Shown here piece by piece: positions 43,356 to 54,300 of a stretch of DNA of 64,000 nucleotides. Position 1 is the first letter of the stretch; the number at the start of each line of letters is the position of its first letter. Source of the stretch: Streptomyces lincolnensis (lineage in GTDB: Bacteria > Actinomycetota > Actinomycetes > Streptomycetales > Streptomycetaceae); the NCBI RefSeq assembly GCF_021173675.1, contig NZ_JAIHON010000013.1:186001-250000 (forward strand). The letters run 5' to 3'. A program made the position numbers and the translations under genes. Under the pieces are notes generated by a model. That model had not been told where the DNA came from. It saw only the letters and a program-made list of their open reading frames with translations, and made no database searches.

Positions 43356-44429
43356 ATGAATCACTCGGAGCACCTCGGCATGCCCGAGGCCCCTTCGACC
43401 GCACGGATCGCGACGCTCGACAGCCTGCGCGAGCACCTTCAGTGGGCGATCGAACTGGAACACGCGACTCTGCCGCCCTATCTCTGCGCCCTCTACTCGC
43501 TCGACCCGTCTCGGAATCCGGACGCCGTCCAGGTGCTGAGCGGCGTCTTCGTCGAGGAGATGATCCACCTGGCGCTGGCGGCGAACCTCCTCAACGCGGT
43601 CGGCGGGCGCCCCCGCCTGGACGCTCCGCACCTGCTGCCCCGCCATCCCCGGCCCCTGCCGCACGCGGACCCCTCCCTGGAGCTGTCACTGGTTCCCTTC
43701 GGACCCGAGGCACTGGAGATGTTCCTCCGCCTCGAACAGCCGGCGCTGCCCGGTGCCCCGGCCGAGGGCGACGGCTACGAGACGATCGGACAGTTCTACG
43801 ACGCCGTGGAAGAGGGACTGCGTCACCTGTGCGCCGAACTCGGTGAACGGGAGGTCTTCCGCGGCGACCCGGCTCGCCAGGTCACCGCCGGCCCCTTCGC
43901 CCACACGGGCGGACAACTGACCGCGGTCACCGACCTCTCCTCGGCCCTGGCGGCGCTGGAGGAGATCGTCGAGCAGGGCGAGGGCACGGCCCGCGGCGAG
44001 GTCTGGGACGGCGACCAGGACATCTTCCACCCCGAACGCGACGAGGTCTCCCACTACTACCGCTTCCAGGAGCTCAAGCTGGGCCGCCGCTACCGGAAGG
44101 GCGACACACCGAAATCCGGCCCCACGGGTGACCCGGTAGCCGTCGACCTCACCGGCATCCGACCCGTACGCCCCAACCAGCGGATGGCGGATTTCCCCGT
44201 GGGCAGCCCGATCAGGGCCGCCCAGGAGGGGTTCAACCGGACGTACTGCGACCTGCTCCGTCTGCTGGAGCAGGCGTTCAACGGCAGCCCCCAGACACTC
44301 GGGCCCGCGACCGGCACGATGTACGCGCTCAAGGCCCAGGCCCAGGGCCTGATGGAGATGCCCGCCGGGGACGGCACGACGGCCGGCCCCACCTTCGAGT
44401 ACGTCCCGGCCGAGTCCCGGTCGTCGTAG
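43356..44429 (+). CDS. Ferritin-like domain protein (VioB/RebD-related)
   Basis: A 357-residue protein with a long N-terminal ferritin-like helical bundle. Iron ligands are suggested by WAIELEHATLPPYLCALYSL (near residue 28), VFVEEMIHLALAANLLNAVGG (near 65) and HYYRFQELKLGRR (near 230). The ELEHATLPPYL block is typical of the PF12902-type domain seen in VioB and RebD (imine dimer synthases) and in many standalone proteins, so dimerising chemistry is only a possibility. ATG 43356 is preferred to in-frame ATG 43287 on protein start similarity; the SD is weak. It is divergent from the flavoprotein and has its own ECF41-type promoter, and a strong hairpin follows. Confidence 0.8.
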   Translation: MNHSEHLGMPEAPSTARIATLDSLREHLQWAIELEHATLPPYLCALYSLDPSRNPDAVQVLSGVFVEEMIHLALAANLLNAVGGRPRLDAPHLLPRHPRPLPHADPSLELSLVPFGPEALEMFLRLEQPALPGAPAEGDGYETIGQFYDAVEEGLRHLCAELGEREVFRGDPARQVTAGPFAHTGGQLTAVTDLSSALAALEEIVEQGEGTARGEVWDGDQDIFHPERDEVSHYYRFQELKLGRRYRKGDTPKSGPTGDPVAVDLTGIRPVRPNQRMADFPVGSPIRAAQEGFNRTYCDLLRLLEQAFNGSPQTLGPATGTMYALKAQAQGLMEMPAGDGTTAGPTFEYVPAESRSS

Positions 44430-44454
44430 GAGTCGGCCGAGGGCGCGGCTGCCT

Positions 44455-44484
44455 GGCGGGTCTGCCGGTGTCGGCGGACCCGCC
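44455..44484 (+). terminator. Strong hairpin after the ferritin-like gene
   Basis: GGCGGGTC (44455-44462) pairs with GACCCGCC (44477-44484), continued by a T-G pair and by GCCG/CGGC around a GTGT loop, a stem of about 13 bp. It is 26 bases after the stop codon. Confidence 0.7.
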
Positions 44485-44653
44485 GGACGCGGGCGGGGCA
44501 GATGTGTTCGACCCCTTGCGCATGGCCGAGAAAAATGCATGGACGCCGTCCGCGCCGACGCGGGACACTCCGTTCCTGATCCGCTCGTACTCGCACAGTG
44601 ACGAAACAAGCACTCTTCGTGTGCGGGCCGCCGTACGAGACCACAGGATGGGG

Positions 44654-46468
44654 ATGGACGCGCCTACATCGCGCGAGGTTCCGCCGGGCAAAGGCCCCGT
44701 GATCCTCGCGCTTCGTTATTACGGACGGGAACTGGCCCGGCTCCGGTGGCTGACGCTGCCCGGGATGCTGTTGCCCGCGCTGGGAAACATCGGTCTCTAC
44801 TACATCGCACCCCTGGTCGTCGCGAAGCTCGTCGGCCACATCGCGGGCGACACCGACACCACCGTCGGCGCCGCCCTGCCCTACCTCCTCGCCTTCGCCG
44901 GCGTGATGCTCCTCGCGGAGGCGCTGTGGCGCGTCGGCCTGCACTGTCTGAACCGCCTCGACGCCCGGGGCATCGAGAACCTGTACGTCATCGGCATGGA
45001 CGAACTGTTCGCCAAGGACGCCGCGTTCTTCCACGACAACTTCGCCGGCTCGCTGACCAAGCGCGTCCTGAGCTTCGCCTCCCGCTTCGAGCAGTTCGTC
45101 GACACGATGACCTTCAACGTCGTGGCCAACTTCGTGCCGCTGATGTTCGGCGCGGTGGTCCTGTGGCGCTACGAACCGCTGCTCGTGGTCGGGCTGTTGG
45201 TGATGATCGCCGTGACCGCGCTGTGCGTGGCGCCCCTCATCCGCCGCCGCCAGAGGCTCGTCCGGCTGCGCGAGGAGGCCATCGCCCGCGTCTCGGGGCA
45301 CGTCGCCGACAGCCTGATGAATATGGACACGGTCCGCGCCTTCGCCGCCGAGGACCGCGAGGCCGCCGAGCACCGCTCCCGCGTCGCGGAGTCCCGACGC
45401 CTCTCGCTCAGGTCCTGGGACTACGGCAATCTGCGCATCGACACCCTGGTCGCACCGCTGTCCGTACTGACCAACGTGCTGGGCCTGCTGCTCGCGGTCA
45501 CGCTCGGCGGGGGCGGACAGGGCGTGGAGGCGGTGGTGGTCGCCTTCACCTACTACACCAACGCGACCCGGATCATGTTCGAGTTCAACCAGATCTACCG
45601 TCGGCTGGAGAGCGCGATGACGGAGGCCGCCCAGTTCACCGAACTGCTCCTGACCCCGCCCACCGTACTGGACCCGGTGGCGCCGGAACCACTGGCGCCC
45701 AGCGCCGCCGACGTCCGCTTCGACCGGGTGACCTTCGCGCACGCGGGCGCGGACCGGCTCTTCGACGACCTCGACCTGACCGTGCCCAGCGGGACGAAGG
45801 TCGGTCTCGTCGGCCGCTCCGGGGGAGGCAAGACCACGCTCTCCCGGCTGCTGCTGCGGATGACCGACATCGACGGCGGCCGCATCCTGATCGGGGGCCA
45901 GGACATCAGCAGGCTGCGCCAGGCGGACCTGCGCAGCCTGATCGCGTACGTGCCGCAGGACCCGGCGATGTTCCACCGCACCCTGCGCGACAACATCGCC
46001 TTCGCCCGCCCGGACGCCACCGAGGCCGAGATCCGCCGCGCCGCCGAGGCCGCCCACGTCACCGAGTTCGCCGACACGCTGCCCGACGGCTTCGACACCA
46101 TGGTGGGCGAGCGTGGCATCAAGCTGTCCGGCGGTCAGCGCCAGCGGGTCGCGCTCGCGCGGGCGATCCTGCGGGACGCGCCGATCCTGCTGCTCGACGA
46201 GGCGACCAGCGCGCTGGACTCCGAGAGCGAGCTGCTGGTCCAGGAGGCGCTGTGGCGGCTCATGGAGAGGCGGACCGCGCTCGTGGTGGCGCATCGGCTG
46301 AGCACGGTCGCCGGCATGGACCGGCTCGTCGTCCTCGACCGCGGCCGGATCGTCGAGCAGGGCACCCACCAGGAACTGCTCGCCTCGGACGGCGCCTACG
46401 CCAAACTCTGGCAACACCAGTCGGGCGGCTTCCTCGACGACAGCTCCGAGCAGGCCGACCTGGTGTGA
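44654..46468 (+). CDS. ABC exporter with fused membrane and ATPase domains
   Basis: A 604-residue ABC transporter half-molecule. Residues about 20-330 have six hydrophobic spans (ABC type I exporter fold) and the ATPase domain follows: Walker A GRSGGGKTT, Q-loop YVPQDPAMFHRT, signature LSGGQRQRVALARAIL, Walker B ILLLDEATSALD and switch His in VVAHRLST. It should dimerise and export a hydrophobic substrate. ATG 44654 is chosen because AGGA lies five bases upstream; ATG 44648 is also possible. It is downstream of the ferritin-like gene but separated by a strong terminator. It precedes the halogenase/PKS genes (opposite strand), so a role in product export is plausible but unproven. Confidence 0.88.
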   Translation: MDAPTSREVPPGKGPVILALRYYGRELARLRWLTLPGMLLPALGNIGLYYIAPLVVAKLVGHIAGDTDTTVGAALPYLLAFAGVMLLAEALWRVGLHCLNRLDARGIENLYVIGMDELFAKDAAFFHDNFAGSLTKRVLSFASRFEQFVDTMTFNVVANFVPLMFGAVVLWRYEPLLVVGLLVMIAVTALCVAPLIRRRQRLVRLREEAIARVSGHVADSLMNMDTVRAFAAEDREAAEHRSRVAESRRLSLRSWDYGNLRIDTLVAPLSVLTNVLGLLLAVTLGGGGQGVEAVVVAFTYYTNATRIMFEFNQIYRRLESAMTEAAQFTELLLTPPTVLDPVAPEPLAPSAADVRFDRVTFAHAGADRLFDDLDLTVPSGTKVGLVGRSGGGKTTLSRLLLRMTDIDGGRILIGGQDISRLRQADLRSLIAYVPQDPAMFHRTLRDNIAFARPDATEAEIRRAAEAAHVTEFADTLPDGFDTMVGERGIKLSGGQRQRVALARAILRDAPILLLDEATSALDSESELLVQEALWRLMERRTALVVAHRLSTVAGMDRLVVLDRGRIVEQGTHQELLASDGAYAKLWQHQSGGFLDDSSEQADLV

Positions 46469-46490
46469 ACGAGCGCCCGGCGGGCGGCGG

Positions 46491-46784
46491 CTAGGTGCCG
46501 AGGAGGACGGTCATCTCCACGGCCACGTCGTCGCCCGCCGCGAGGCCCTGCGGGGTGCGTACGGCCTTCTTCAGCGGCAGCAGATAGCCGCCGTCCTTGG
46601 GGAAGAGCGAGGTCTCGAAGGAGGTCCCGCCGATGCGGGCCGCGACCGGGACGACGCCCCAGCCGTAGGTGGCCATCGCGGCCACCTCGCGGATGTCGGC
46701 GGACTCCTCGTCCGGCACGACGACGAAGTAGTACGGCGCGGGACCGCGCCATTCGATCACCGGTCCGGCGAAGACGAGTCGCAT
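46491..46784 (-). CDS. DUF1905 family protein
   Basis: A 97-residue protein with the DUF1905 beta-rich segments MRLVFAGPVIEWRGPAPYYFVVVP, GWGVVPVAARIGGTSFETSLFPKDGGYLLPLKKAVR and the terminal AAGDDVAVEMTVLL. The function of the family is unknown. It lies between the ABC exporter, with which it converges, and the halogenase gene upstream on the same strand, 39 bp away. Confidence 0.88.
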   Translation of the reverse strand: MRLVFAGPVIEWRGPAPYYFVVVPDEESADIREVAAMATYGWGVVPVAARIGGTSFETSLFPKDGGYLLPLKKAVRTPQGLAAGDDVAVEMTVLLGT

Positions 46785-46823
46785 GCGGTCAGTCTCCCCG
46801 ATCGGGAACGGCGATGTCCCGGG

Positions 46824-48329
46824 TCACTCGGCCACCCATGTGAGGCCGTCCTCCGAGGCCACCAGACCACCGGGCCGGACCGGGGTCTCGTCCTCCAACG
46901 GACCGCCCAGGAGCCCCCGTTCCTGAAGGACCGTGCCCTCCCGGAACACCTGGCGGAAGGTGCTGGACTCGTAGAGCGGATTGCGCAGGCCGTCGGAGTC
47001 CGGGAGCCGGCCCACGGCCCGGTCGAAGTCCGAGGCGGCCTGCGCCAGCCGCACCCCCGCCCGTCCGTCGCCGCCGAGGGACGAGTCGCCGGAGGCCAGA
47101 CCGCCGACCAGCTCCACGAACGACTCCAGCTCGGAGGTGCCCAGCCGGGTGACCTTGCGTGCCGTCCAGAAGTACGACCGCTCGTCCTGGTGCATGTCGT
47201 AGAAGGAGACCAGGAACTCGTGGAACAGGCCGTACTCGTGCCGGTAGCGGGTCTCGAACTCCTCGAACACGCGCTCCTCGTCCTGCGTCCCCGCGAGGCA
47301 GCTGTTCAGGGAGCGGGCCGCGAGCAGGGCGCCGTACGTGGCGAGATGGACGCCGGAGGACAGCACCGGGTCGACGAAGCAGGCCGCGTCGCCGACGAGG
47401 ACCATGCCGGGCCGCCACAGCCGGGACTTCCAGTACGACCAGTCCTTGCGCACCCGCACCTGGTCGTACGGCGCCTCGGTGGCCCGGGGCACCCCGGTCA
47501 GGAGGTCGCGGACCTCGGGACAGGCGTCGATCAGGCGCCGCCAGGCGGCCACCGGATCACGCTGGATGTCGGCGGCGTTCTCCCGGCTGACCACCGCGCC
47601 CACGCTGGTGAGGTCGTCCCGGAGCGGGATGTACCAGAGCCAGCCCTCGTCGAAGGCGGCACAGAAGATGTTGCCGTCGTTCGGTGCAGGGAGGCGGGCG
47701 CCGCCGGCGAAGTAGCCGAACACCGCGATGTTGCGGAAGAAGTCGGAGTACGTCCGCTTCCCGCCGACCTCGCCGTGGATCCTGCTGCCGTTGCCGGAGG
47801 CGTCCACGACATACCGCGCCCGCGCCTCGCGCGGCTCCCCGTCGGCGCCGGCGTCCGTCCACTCGACGCCCCGGACGCGTTCCTCGTCGGCCAGTACGCC
47901 CTTGACGCGGCAGCCCTCCCGGACGTCCACGCCGAGGCGGCGGGCGTTGTCCAGGAGGATCTGGTCGAAGCGGGACCGCTCGACCTGGTAGGCGTACGAG
48001 GTCGGGTCGGCCAGTCGGGGGGAGAGCGCGAAGGAGAACTGCCACGGGTCCCGGTTCCGGCCCCACCGGAAGGTGCCGCCGCGCTTCGGCTTGAAGCCCG
48101 CCCGGGCGACCTCCTCCTCGACGCCCAGGATGCGGCACACGCCGTGCACGGTCGAGGGCAGCAGCGACTCACCGATCTGGTAGCGGGGGAACGTCTGCTG
48201 TTCCAGGAGGAGGACGCGGTGGCCCTTCAGGGCGACGGCCGACGCGACGGTCGAGCCGGCCGGACCGCCGCCCACGACCACGACGTCGAACTCCTCCGCC
48301 GTCTGCGCCGCTCGGTTCGGGGACGTCAC
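46824..48329 (-). CDS. Flavin-dependent halogenase
   Basis: A 501-residue FAD-dependent halogenase of the CmlS/CndH type. It has the N-terminal FAD motif VVVGGGPAGSTVAS (near residue 18), KPKRGGTFRWGRNRDPW, the halogenase signature WLWYIPL (near residue 222), and GDAACFVDPVLSSGVHLATYGALLAARSL. It uses FADH2, oxygen and chloride to form an enzyme-bound hypohalous species. GTG 48329 overlaps the PKS stop TGA in GTGA, so it is translationally coupled to the PKS gene and probably halogenates a PKS-bound or released aryl product. Confidence 0.9.
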   Translation of the reverse strand: MTSPNRAAQTAEEFDVVVVGGGPAGSTVASAVALKGHRVLLLEQQTFPRYQIGESLLPSTVHGVCRILGVEEEVARAGFKPKRGGTFRWGRNRDPWQFSFALSPRLADPTSYAYQVERSRFDQILLDNARRLGVDVREGCRVKGVLADEERVRGVEWTDAGADGEPREARARYVVDASGNGSRIHGEVGGKRTYSDFFRNIAVFGYFAGGARLPAPNDGNIFCAAFDEGWLWYIPLRDDLTSVGAVVSRENAADIQRDPVAAWRRLIDACPEVRDLLTGVPRATEAPYDQVRVRKDWSYWKSRLWRPGMVLVGDAACFVDPVLSSGVHLATYGALLAARSLNSCLAGTQDEERVFEEFETRYRHEYGLFHEFLVSFYDMHQDERSYFWTARKVTRLGTSELESFVELVGGLASGDSSLGGDGRAGVRLAQAASDFDRAVGRLPDSDGLRNPLYESSTFRQVFREGTVLQERGLLGGPLEDETPVRPGGLVASEDGLTWVAE

Positions 48330-51300
48330 TGCTCACCCTCCATGGTGGTCGGAGTGCCGATGGTCGTCAGAGTGCCGATCCAGGCGCGGACGGCCGCCGC
48401 CGTCTCCCCGGCGTGCTCCCGCAGGAACGAGAAGTGGTCGCCGGAGACGTCGACGCTGTCGTGGGCCGACGGCCAGGAGGTCCGCCACTCGTCCGGGCCC
48501 GCGCCCGCCGCCATCTCGGGGGTGGGCCGGGTGGCCCGCACCAGCAGGGTGGGCGTGGCGACCGGTTCCGGTTCCCAGTCGAGGAACATCCGGGTGTACG
48601 CGCCGAGCGCCGCCACGCCGGAGTCCTCGTCCCCGGTGAACCGGCCACCGCCCAGGCGCGGTGCGATGGCCGCGGGCAGGGACAGCAGCCAGTCCTTGTC
48701 GTTGTTGCGATCGTTGATGAGGTACGTGTCCAGGAGCACCTGTCCGACCGGGGCCCGCCCCTCGGTCTCCAGCCGCCGGGTCACGGCGTGGGCGACGGCG
48801 CCACCGGTGGAGGCGCCCATGACCACGAAGGGCCGGTCGCCGACGTGCCGGAGCACCGTCTCGGCGTGGACCCGGGCGAGCGTCCCGCGGTCGGCCGGCA
48901 CGGCGGGGCCCGCGCCGATCCCGGGATGCGGGAGTTCGAGGACGTCCCACTCGCCGTCGAAGCAGCGGTGGAAGGCGGCGAACTCACCGCCCGGCGCGCC
49001 GAACGGCGGGTGGTGGCCGGTGAAGAACACCAGCACCGGCCCCTTCCCGGAACCGTGCGCGCGCCGCAGCGGCGGTAGCGCGTGCCTCGGGGCGTCCTCG
49101 GGGCCGAAGGTCGGCACCGCCCAGGACGCCGTGACCAGCATCTGCATCGCCGCGACGACCTGACCCGCCTCGCAGACGCGCCGGTAGAGGGCGGCCAGCG
49201 ACTGCGCGGGCCGGATGTCGTCCGTCGGCGGGCCGGTCTTCCCGGAGGGCGGATCGGTCTCGTCAGTCGGCGGCCCGGTCTCCGCGGTCGGCGGGGCGGC
49301 CGGCAGGTCGTCGAGGAGCCCGAGGACATGACGGGCCAGATCCCGGGCCGTCGCGTGCTCGAAGATCACGGCGGCCGGCAGCCTGAGCCGCAGGGCCATG
49401 CTCAGCCGGTTGCGGACCTGGACCGCCATCAGCGAGTCGAAGCCCAGCTCGGCGAAGGACCTGCCCTCCGGCAGCGCGTCGGCGCCCGGGTGTCCCAGCA
49501 CGGCCGCGACATCGCCGCGCATCAACTCCGCCAGCGCTTCCTCCCGTTCGGCCTCCGGCAGCCCGGCCAGCACCGTCCGCCAGGCCCCCGGCTCCCACGG
49601 CTGCTCGGCGTCGGAAGCCTCCGCGGGACGCGCGGCCGACGTGCCGGGGCCACCCGGCCCGACCAGTCCCCGCAAAAGCGGCGGCACCGCGTCGGCTTCG
49701 GCGCGGAGGCCGGTCCGGTCCAGCAGGACCGGCGCCAGCACGGGCTCGCCCGCGCGCAGCGCCGCGTCGAACAGCGCGAGCCCCTGCTCCACGGACAGGG
49801 GGCGCACCACCTCGGCCCGCCCCTTCGGCGGCCCGCCGGTCATCCCGCGGTGGGTGTCCCACGCCCCCCAGGCCATCGAGACCGCGGGCAACCCCAGCCG
49901 GGCGCGGTGACGGGCCAGGGAGTCCAGGAAGACGTTGGCCGCCGCGTAGGTGGCCTGCCCGGCGCGGCCCAGCAGCCCGGACACCGAGGAGAACAGCACG
50001 AACGCCGACAGATCCAGGTCCCGGGTCAGTTCGTGCAGATGCCAGGCCGCGTCCGCCTTGGGCCGCAGTACCGCGGCCAGACGCTCGGGCGTGAGCGTGG
50101 CCAGCACGCCGTCGTCGAGCACCCCGGCGCAGTGCACCACGGCGGTCAGGGCGGGCGCACAACCCTTGACCACCTCGGCAAGGGCGGCCCGGTCGGCCAC
50201 GTCACAGGGCACGATCCGTACCTCGGCGCCCAACTCCTCCAGCGTTCCCCGCAGTTCCGTGGCGCCCGGCGCCGACGGACCCCGGCGTCCGGTGAGCAGC
50301 AGATGGCGTACGCCGTACGACGTGACGAGATGGCGTGCGATCTCCGCGCCCAGCGCACCGGTTCCGCCCGTGATCAGCACCGTGCCGTCCGGGCCGAAGG
50401 CGGGGGCGGCCGTGGTCGGCGCCGGGGCCGCCCCGGTCAGCCGCGGGGCCGTCAACCTCCCGGCACGTACGGACAGTTGTGGCTCACCGGTCGCCACCGC
50501 GGCCGGAAGGGCCCGCAGGGACTCCGGCCGCCCGTCGGTGTCGACCAGCAGGATCCGCCCGGGCGTCTCCGCCTGGGCCGCCCGTACCAGCCCCCACACC
50601 GCGGCCCCCGCCAGGTCGGGAGTGTCCGCGGTGGCGTCCCGGGTGACCACCAGCAGGCGCGCGCCGGCCGTCCGTGGATCGTCCTGCCAGTCCTGGAGCG
50701 CACCGAGCACACGAGCGGTCAACCGGTGCACGGCGGCCGGCGGACCGGGATCCGGGACCGGCGCGACGGCGGTGACGACCACGACAGCCGGCTCCGGGCC
50801 CGCCGAGCCCACCACGCCGGGAAGGGCCGGGCCGAGTCCCAGCTCGTCCGGACCGGCGAGCACCCACGGGCCCGCGTCCGCGCGGGTCGGCTCGACCGTC
50901 ACCCAGTCCTCGCGGAACAGCGCGCGCCGCACCACGTCCGCCGCCGATCCGCCTGTGCCGACGGGGAGTTCACGCAACGTCAGGGATTCCACCCGCGCCA
51001 CCGCACGACCCGCCCGGTCGGCGAGCGTCACGGACACGGTGTCCCTTCCGCTCGGCGTGACCCGCACCCGCACGTCCGACGCGCCCGTGGCGTACAGCCG
51101 CACACCGTTCCAGGCGAACGGCACCCGGACCGCGCCGGGTTCGGGTGCCGGTCCCGCGAGCTGCGGGGCGTGCAGTGCCGCGTCCAGCAGGGCCGGGTGG
51201 AGGCCGAACCGGTCGGCGGTCGCCGACTCCGCCTCCGGCAGGCGGACTTCGGCGAACAGGTCGTCGCCGCGCCGCCATACCGCCCGTACGCCCCGGAAGG

Positions 51301-54300
51301 CCGGCCCGTAGGCGAGGCCGCCGTCCGCGAGACCGTCGTAGGCGTCGGAGAGGTCGATCCGGGTCGCGCCCCGCGGTGGCCACGCCGTCAGGTCCGTCTC
51401 CGGGGGTACGGGTTGTGCGGGAGCCGGAGCGAGCGTGCCGGTTGCGTGCCGGGTCCAGCCCGGATCCGGGTCTGTTCCCGTGTCGGCGTTGGTCTTGGCG
51501 TCATCGGGGCGGGCGTAGATGTCGACCGGGCGGCGGCCGGTTCCGTCCGGGGCGCCCACCACGACCTGGACGCGGGCCGCGGAGGCCAGGGTGAGCGGGG
51601 CGAGGACCACGAGTTCGTCCAGTGCGCCGCAGCCCAGTTCACCGCCCGCCCGCAGGGCCAGCTCGACAAGGGCGGTCGCGGGGACGAGGACCGACCCGCC
51701 GACCACGTGATCGGCCAGCCAGGGGTGGGCCGAGGGGGAGAGCAGACCGGGGAACACGGTCCGGTCGGTGTCCGGGACCGCGAAGGCCGGGCCCAGCAGC
51801 GGGGTGTCCGACGCGCCCGCGGCCGGGAGGGGCGGGGCCTCCAGCCAGTAGCGCCGCCGCTGGAAGGCGTACGTCGGAAGGTCGACCCGGCGCGCCCCGG
51901 AGCCCGCGAACACGGCGGCCCAGTCGACATCGACCCCGTGCACATGGAGTCGGGCCACGGCGGACAGGAGGGACTCCGGTTCGCGCTCACCGCCGCGGAT
52001 GGCCGCGGCGAGCACCGGAGCGTCGCCGTCCGGGCGGGTCAGGCAGTCCTCGGCCGCCGTCGTGAGCACGGGGCCGGGGCCGATCTCCAGGAATGCGGAC
52101 ACCCCCTGGTCGCCGAGCCGGCGCACCGCGTCGGCGAACCGCACCGTGCGGCGGGCGTGCCGTACCCAGTACTCCGGCGAACACAGCTCGTCGGCGTCGG
52201 CCGGGCGGCCCGTCACGGTCGACACCACCGGGATCCGCGGCGGCCGGAACACGAGCCCTTCGGCCACCCGGCGGAAGTCGTCGAGCACGGGCTCCACCAG
52301 CGGTGAGTGGAAGGCGTGCGAGACCCGCAGGCGTACGGCCCTGCGGCCCCGCGCCTCGAACGCGGCGGCCACGGTCAGGACCGCGTCCCGGGCGCCCGAG
52401 ATCACCGTGGAGCGGGGGCCGTTGACCGAGGCGATCGCCACCCGGTCGGCGACCTCCGTGAGTGCGGTGGCGGCCTCCTCCTCCGTGGCGTGCAGGGCCA
52501 CCATCGCCCCGCCCTCGGGAAGGGCGCGCATCAACCGGCCGCGCGCCGCGACGAGTTCCGCCGCGTCGGCCAGATCCAGCACTCCGGCGACATGGGCCGC
52601 CGCCAGTTCGCCCACCGAGTGGCCGACCAGGTGGTCGGGGCGCACTCCCCAGGACTCCAGCAGCCGGAACAGGGCCACCTCGAAGGCGAACAGACCGGCC
52701 TGGGCGAAGTCCGTACGGTCGAGCAGGGCGGCCCGAGGGGAACCCTCGGCGGCGGACAGCACCTGGCCGAGCGGCTGCTCCAGGTGCCCGTCCAGCTCCT
52801 GGCACACCTCGTCGAAGGCGGCGGCGAAAGCGGGGAACGCGGCGCGCAACTCGGCGCCCATACCGGCGCGTTGGGCGCCCTGGCCGGTGAAGAGGAAGGC
52901 GGTGCGGATACCGGGTTCCGCGACCGCCCGCACCACGCCGGCACCGTCCCGTCCCCCGGACAGCGCCTCCAGTGCCTCCAGCGCCGCCGGGAGCCGCGAG
53001 GGGTCGTCGCCCGCCGGCACCAGCGCGCGGTGGGTGAGCGCCGACCTCGACACCGCCAGCGAGAACCCCACATCGGCCGTCGACAGACCGGGTCGGGCCG
53101 CCAGATGGGCGGCCAGCCGCCGCGCCTGGGCGCGGAGGGCGGCTTCGTCGGCGCCGGAGAGCAGCCAAGGGGCGCCTGCGACGGCACTCGGTGCGGTCGT
53201 CCCGGTGTGCGGCCGAGCCGTTTCCGGGACGTCCGCCGGACCGTGGTGGAGCGGCGGTGCCTCCTCCAGGATCACATGCGCGTTCGTCCCGCTGATGCCG
53301 AACGCCGACACACCGGCCCGTCGCCGCCGGTCCGGTGAAGCCGGCCACGGGCGGGCCTCCGCCAGCAGTTCCACGTGTCCCGTGGACCAGTCGACGTGCG
53401 GGGTGGGGGTCTGCGCGTGCAGCGTCCGGGGGAGCTCCTCGTGCCGCAGGGCCTGCACCATCTTGATCACACCGGCGACCCCGGCGGCCGCCTGGGTGTG
53501 CCCCAGGTTGGACTTGACCGAGCCCAGCCACAGCGGTGGCCGGTCCGTGCCCCGGTCCTGCCCGTACGCGGCGAGCAGGGCACCGGCCTCCACGGGGTCG
53601 CCGAGCCGGGTGCCCGTGCCGTGCGCCTCGACCGCGTCCACGTCGTCCGCGCGCAGCCCGGCGTCGGCCAACGCCTGCGCGATCAGCCGCTGTTGGGCCT
53701 GGCCGTTGGGTGCCGACAGACCGTTGGAGGCCCCGTCGGAGTTGACGGCGGAGCCCCGCAGCACGGCCAGGACCGGGTGGCCGTGGCGCCGGGCGTCGGA
53801 GAGCCGCTCCAGCAGCACCAGGCCCACGCCCTCGCTCCAGGCGGTGCCGTCCGCCGACGCCGCGAACGACTTGCAGCGGCCGTCCGGGGAGAGACCGCGC
53901 TGACGGCTGAACACGGTGAACGGCTTCGGCGTCGACATCACCGTGACCCCGCCGGCCAGCGCGAGGGAGCACTCGCCGGAGCGCAGCGCCCGCACCGCCC
54001 AGTGCAGCGCCACCAGCGAGGAGGAGCACGCGGTGTCGAGCGTGATCGAGGGCCCGCGCAGGCCGTAGACGTAGGAGATCCGGCCGGAGGCCACGCTGCG
54101 GGCCGTGCCCAGGCCGAGGTGGGCCTCCAGGTCGTGCCGGGCGAAGCGGGCGGAGTAGTCGCTGTGCATCACGCCGACGAACACGCCGGTGTCGCTGTCC
54201 CGCAGGGTGCCCCGGTCGATGCCCGCCCGCTCCCAGACCTCCCACGAGGTCTCCAGTAGCAGCCGGTGCTGCGGGTCCATGGCCAGCGCCTCGCGCGGCG

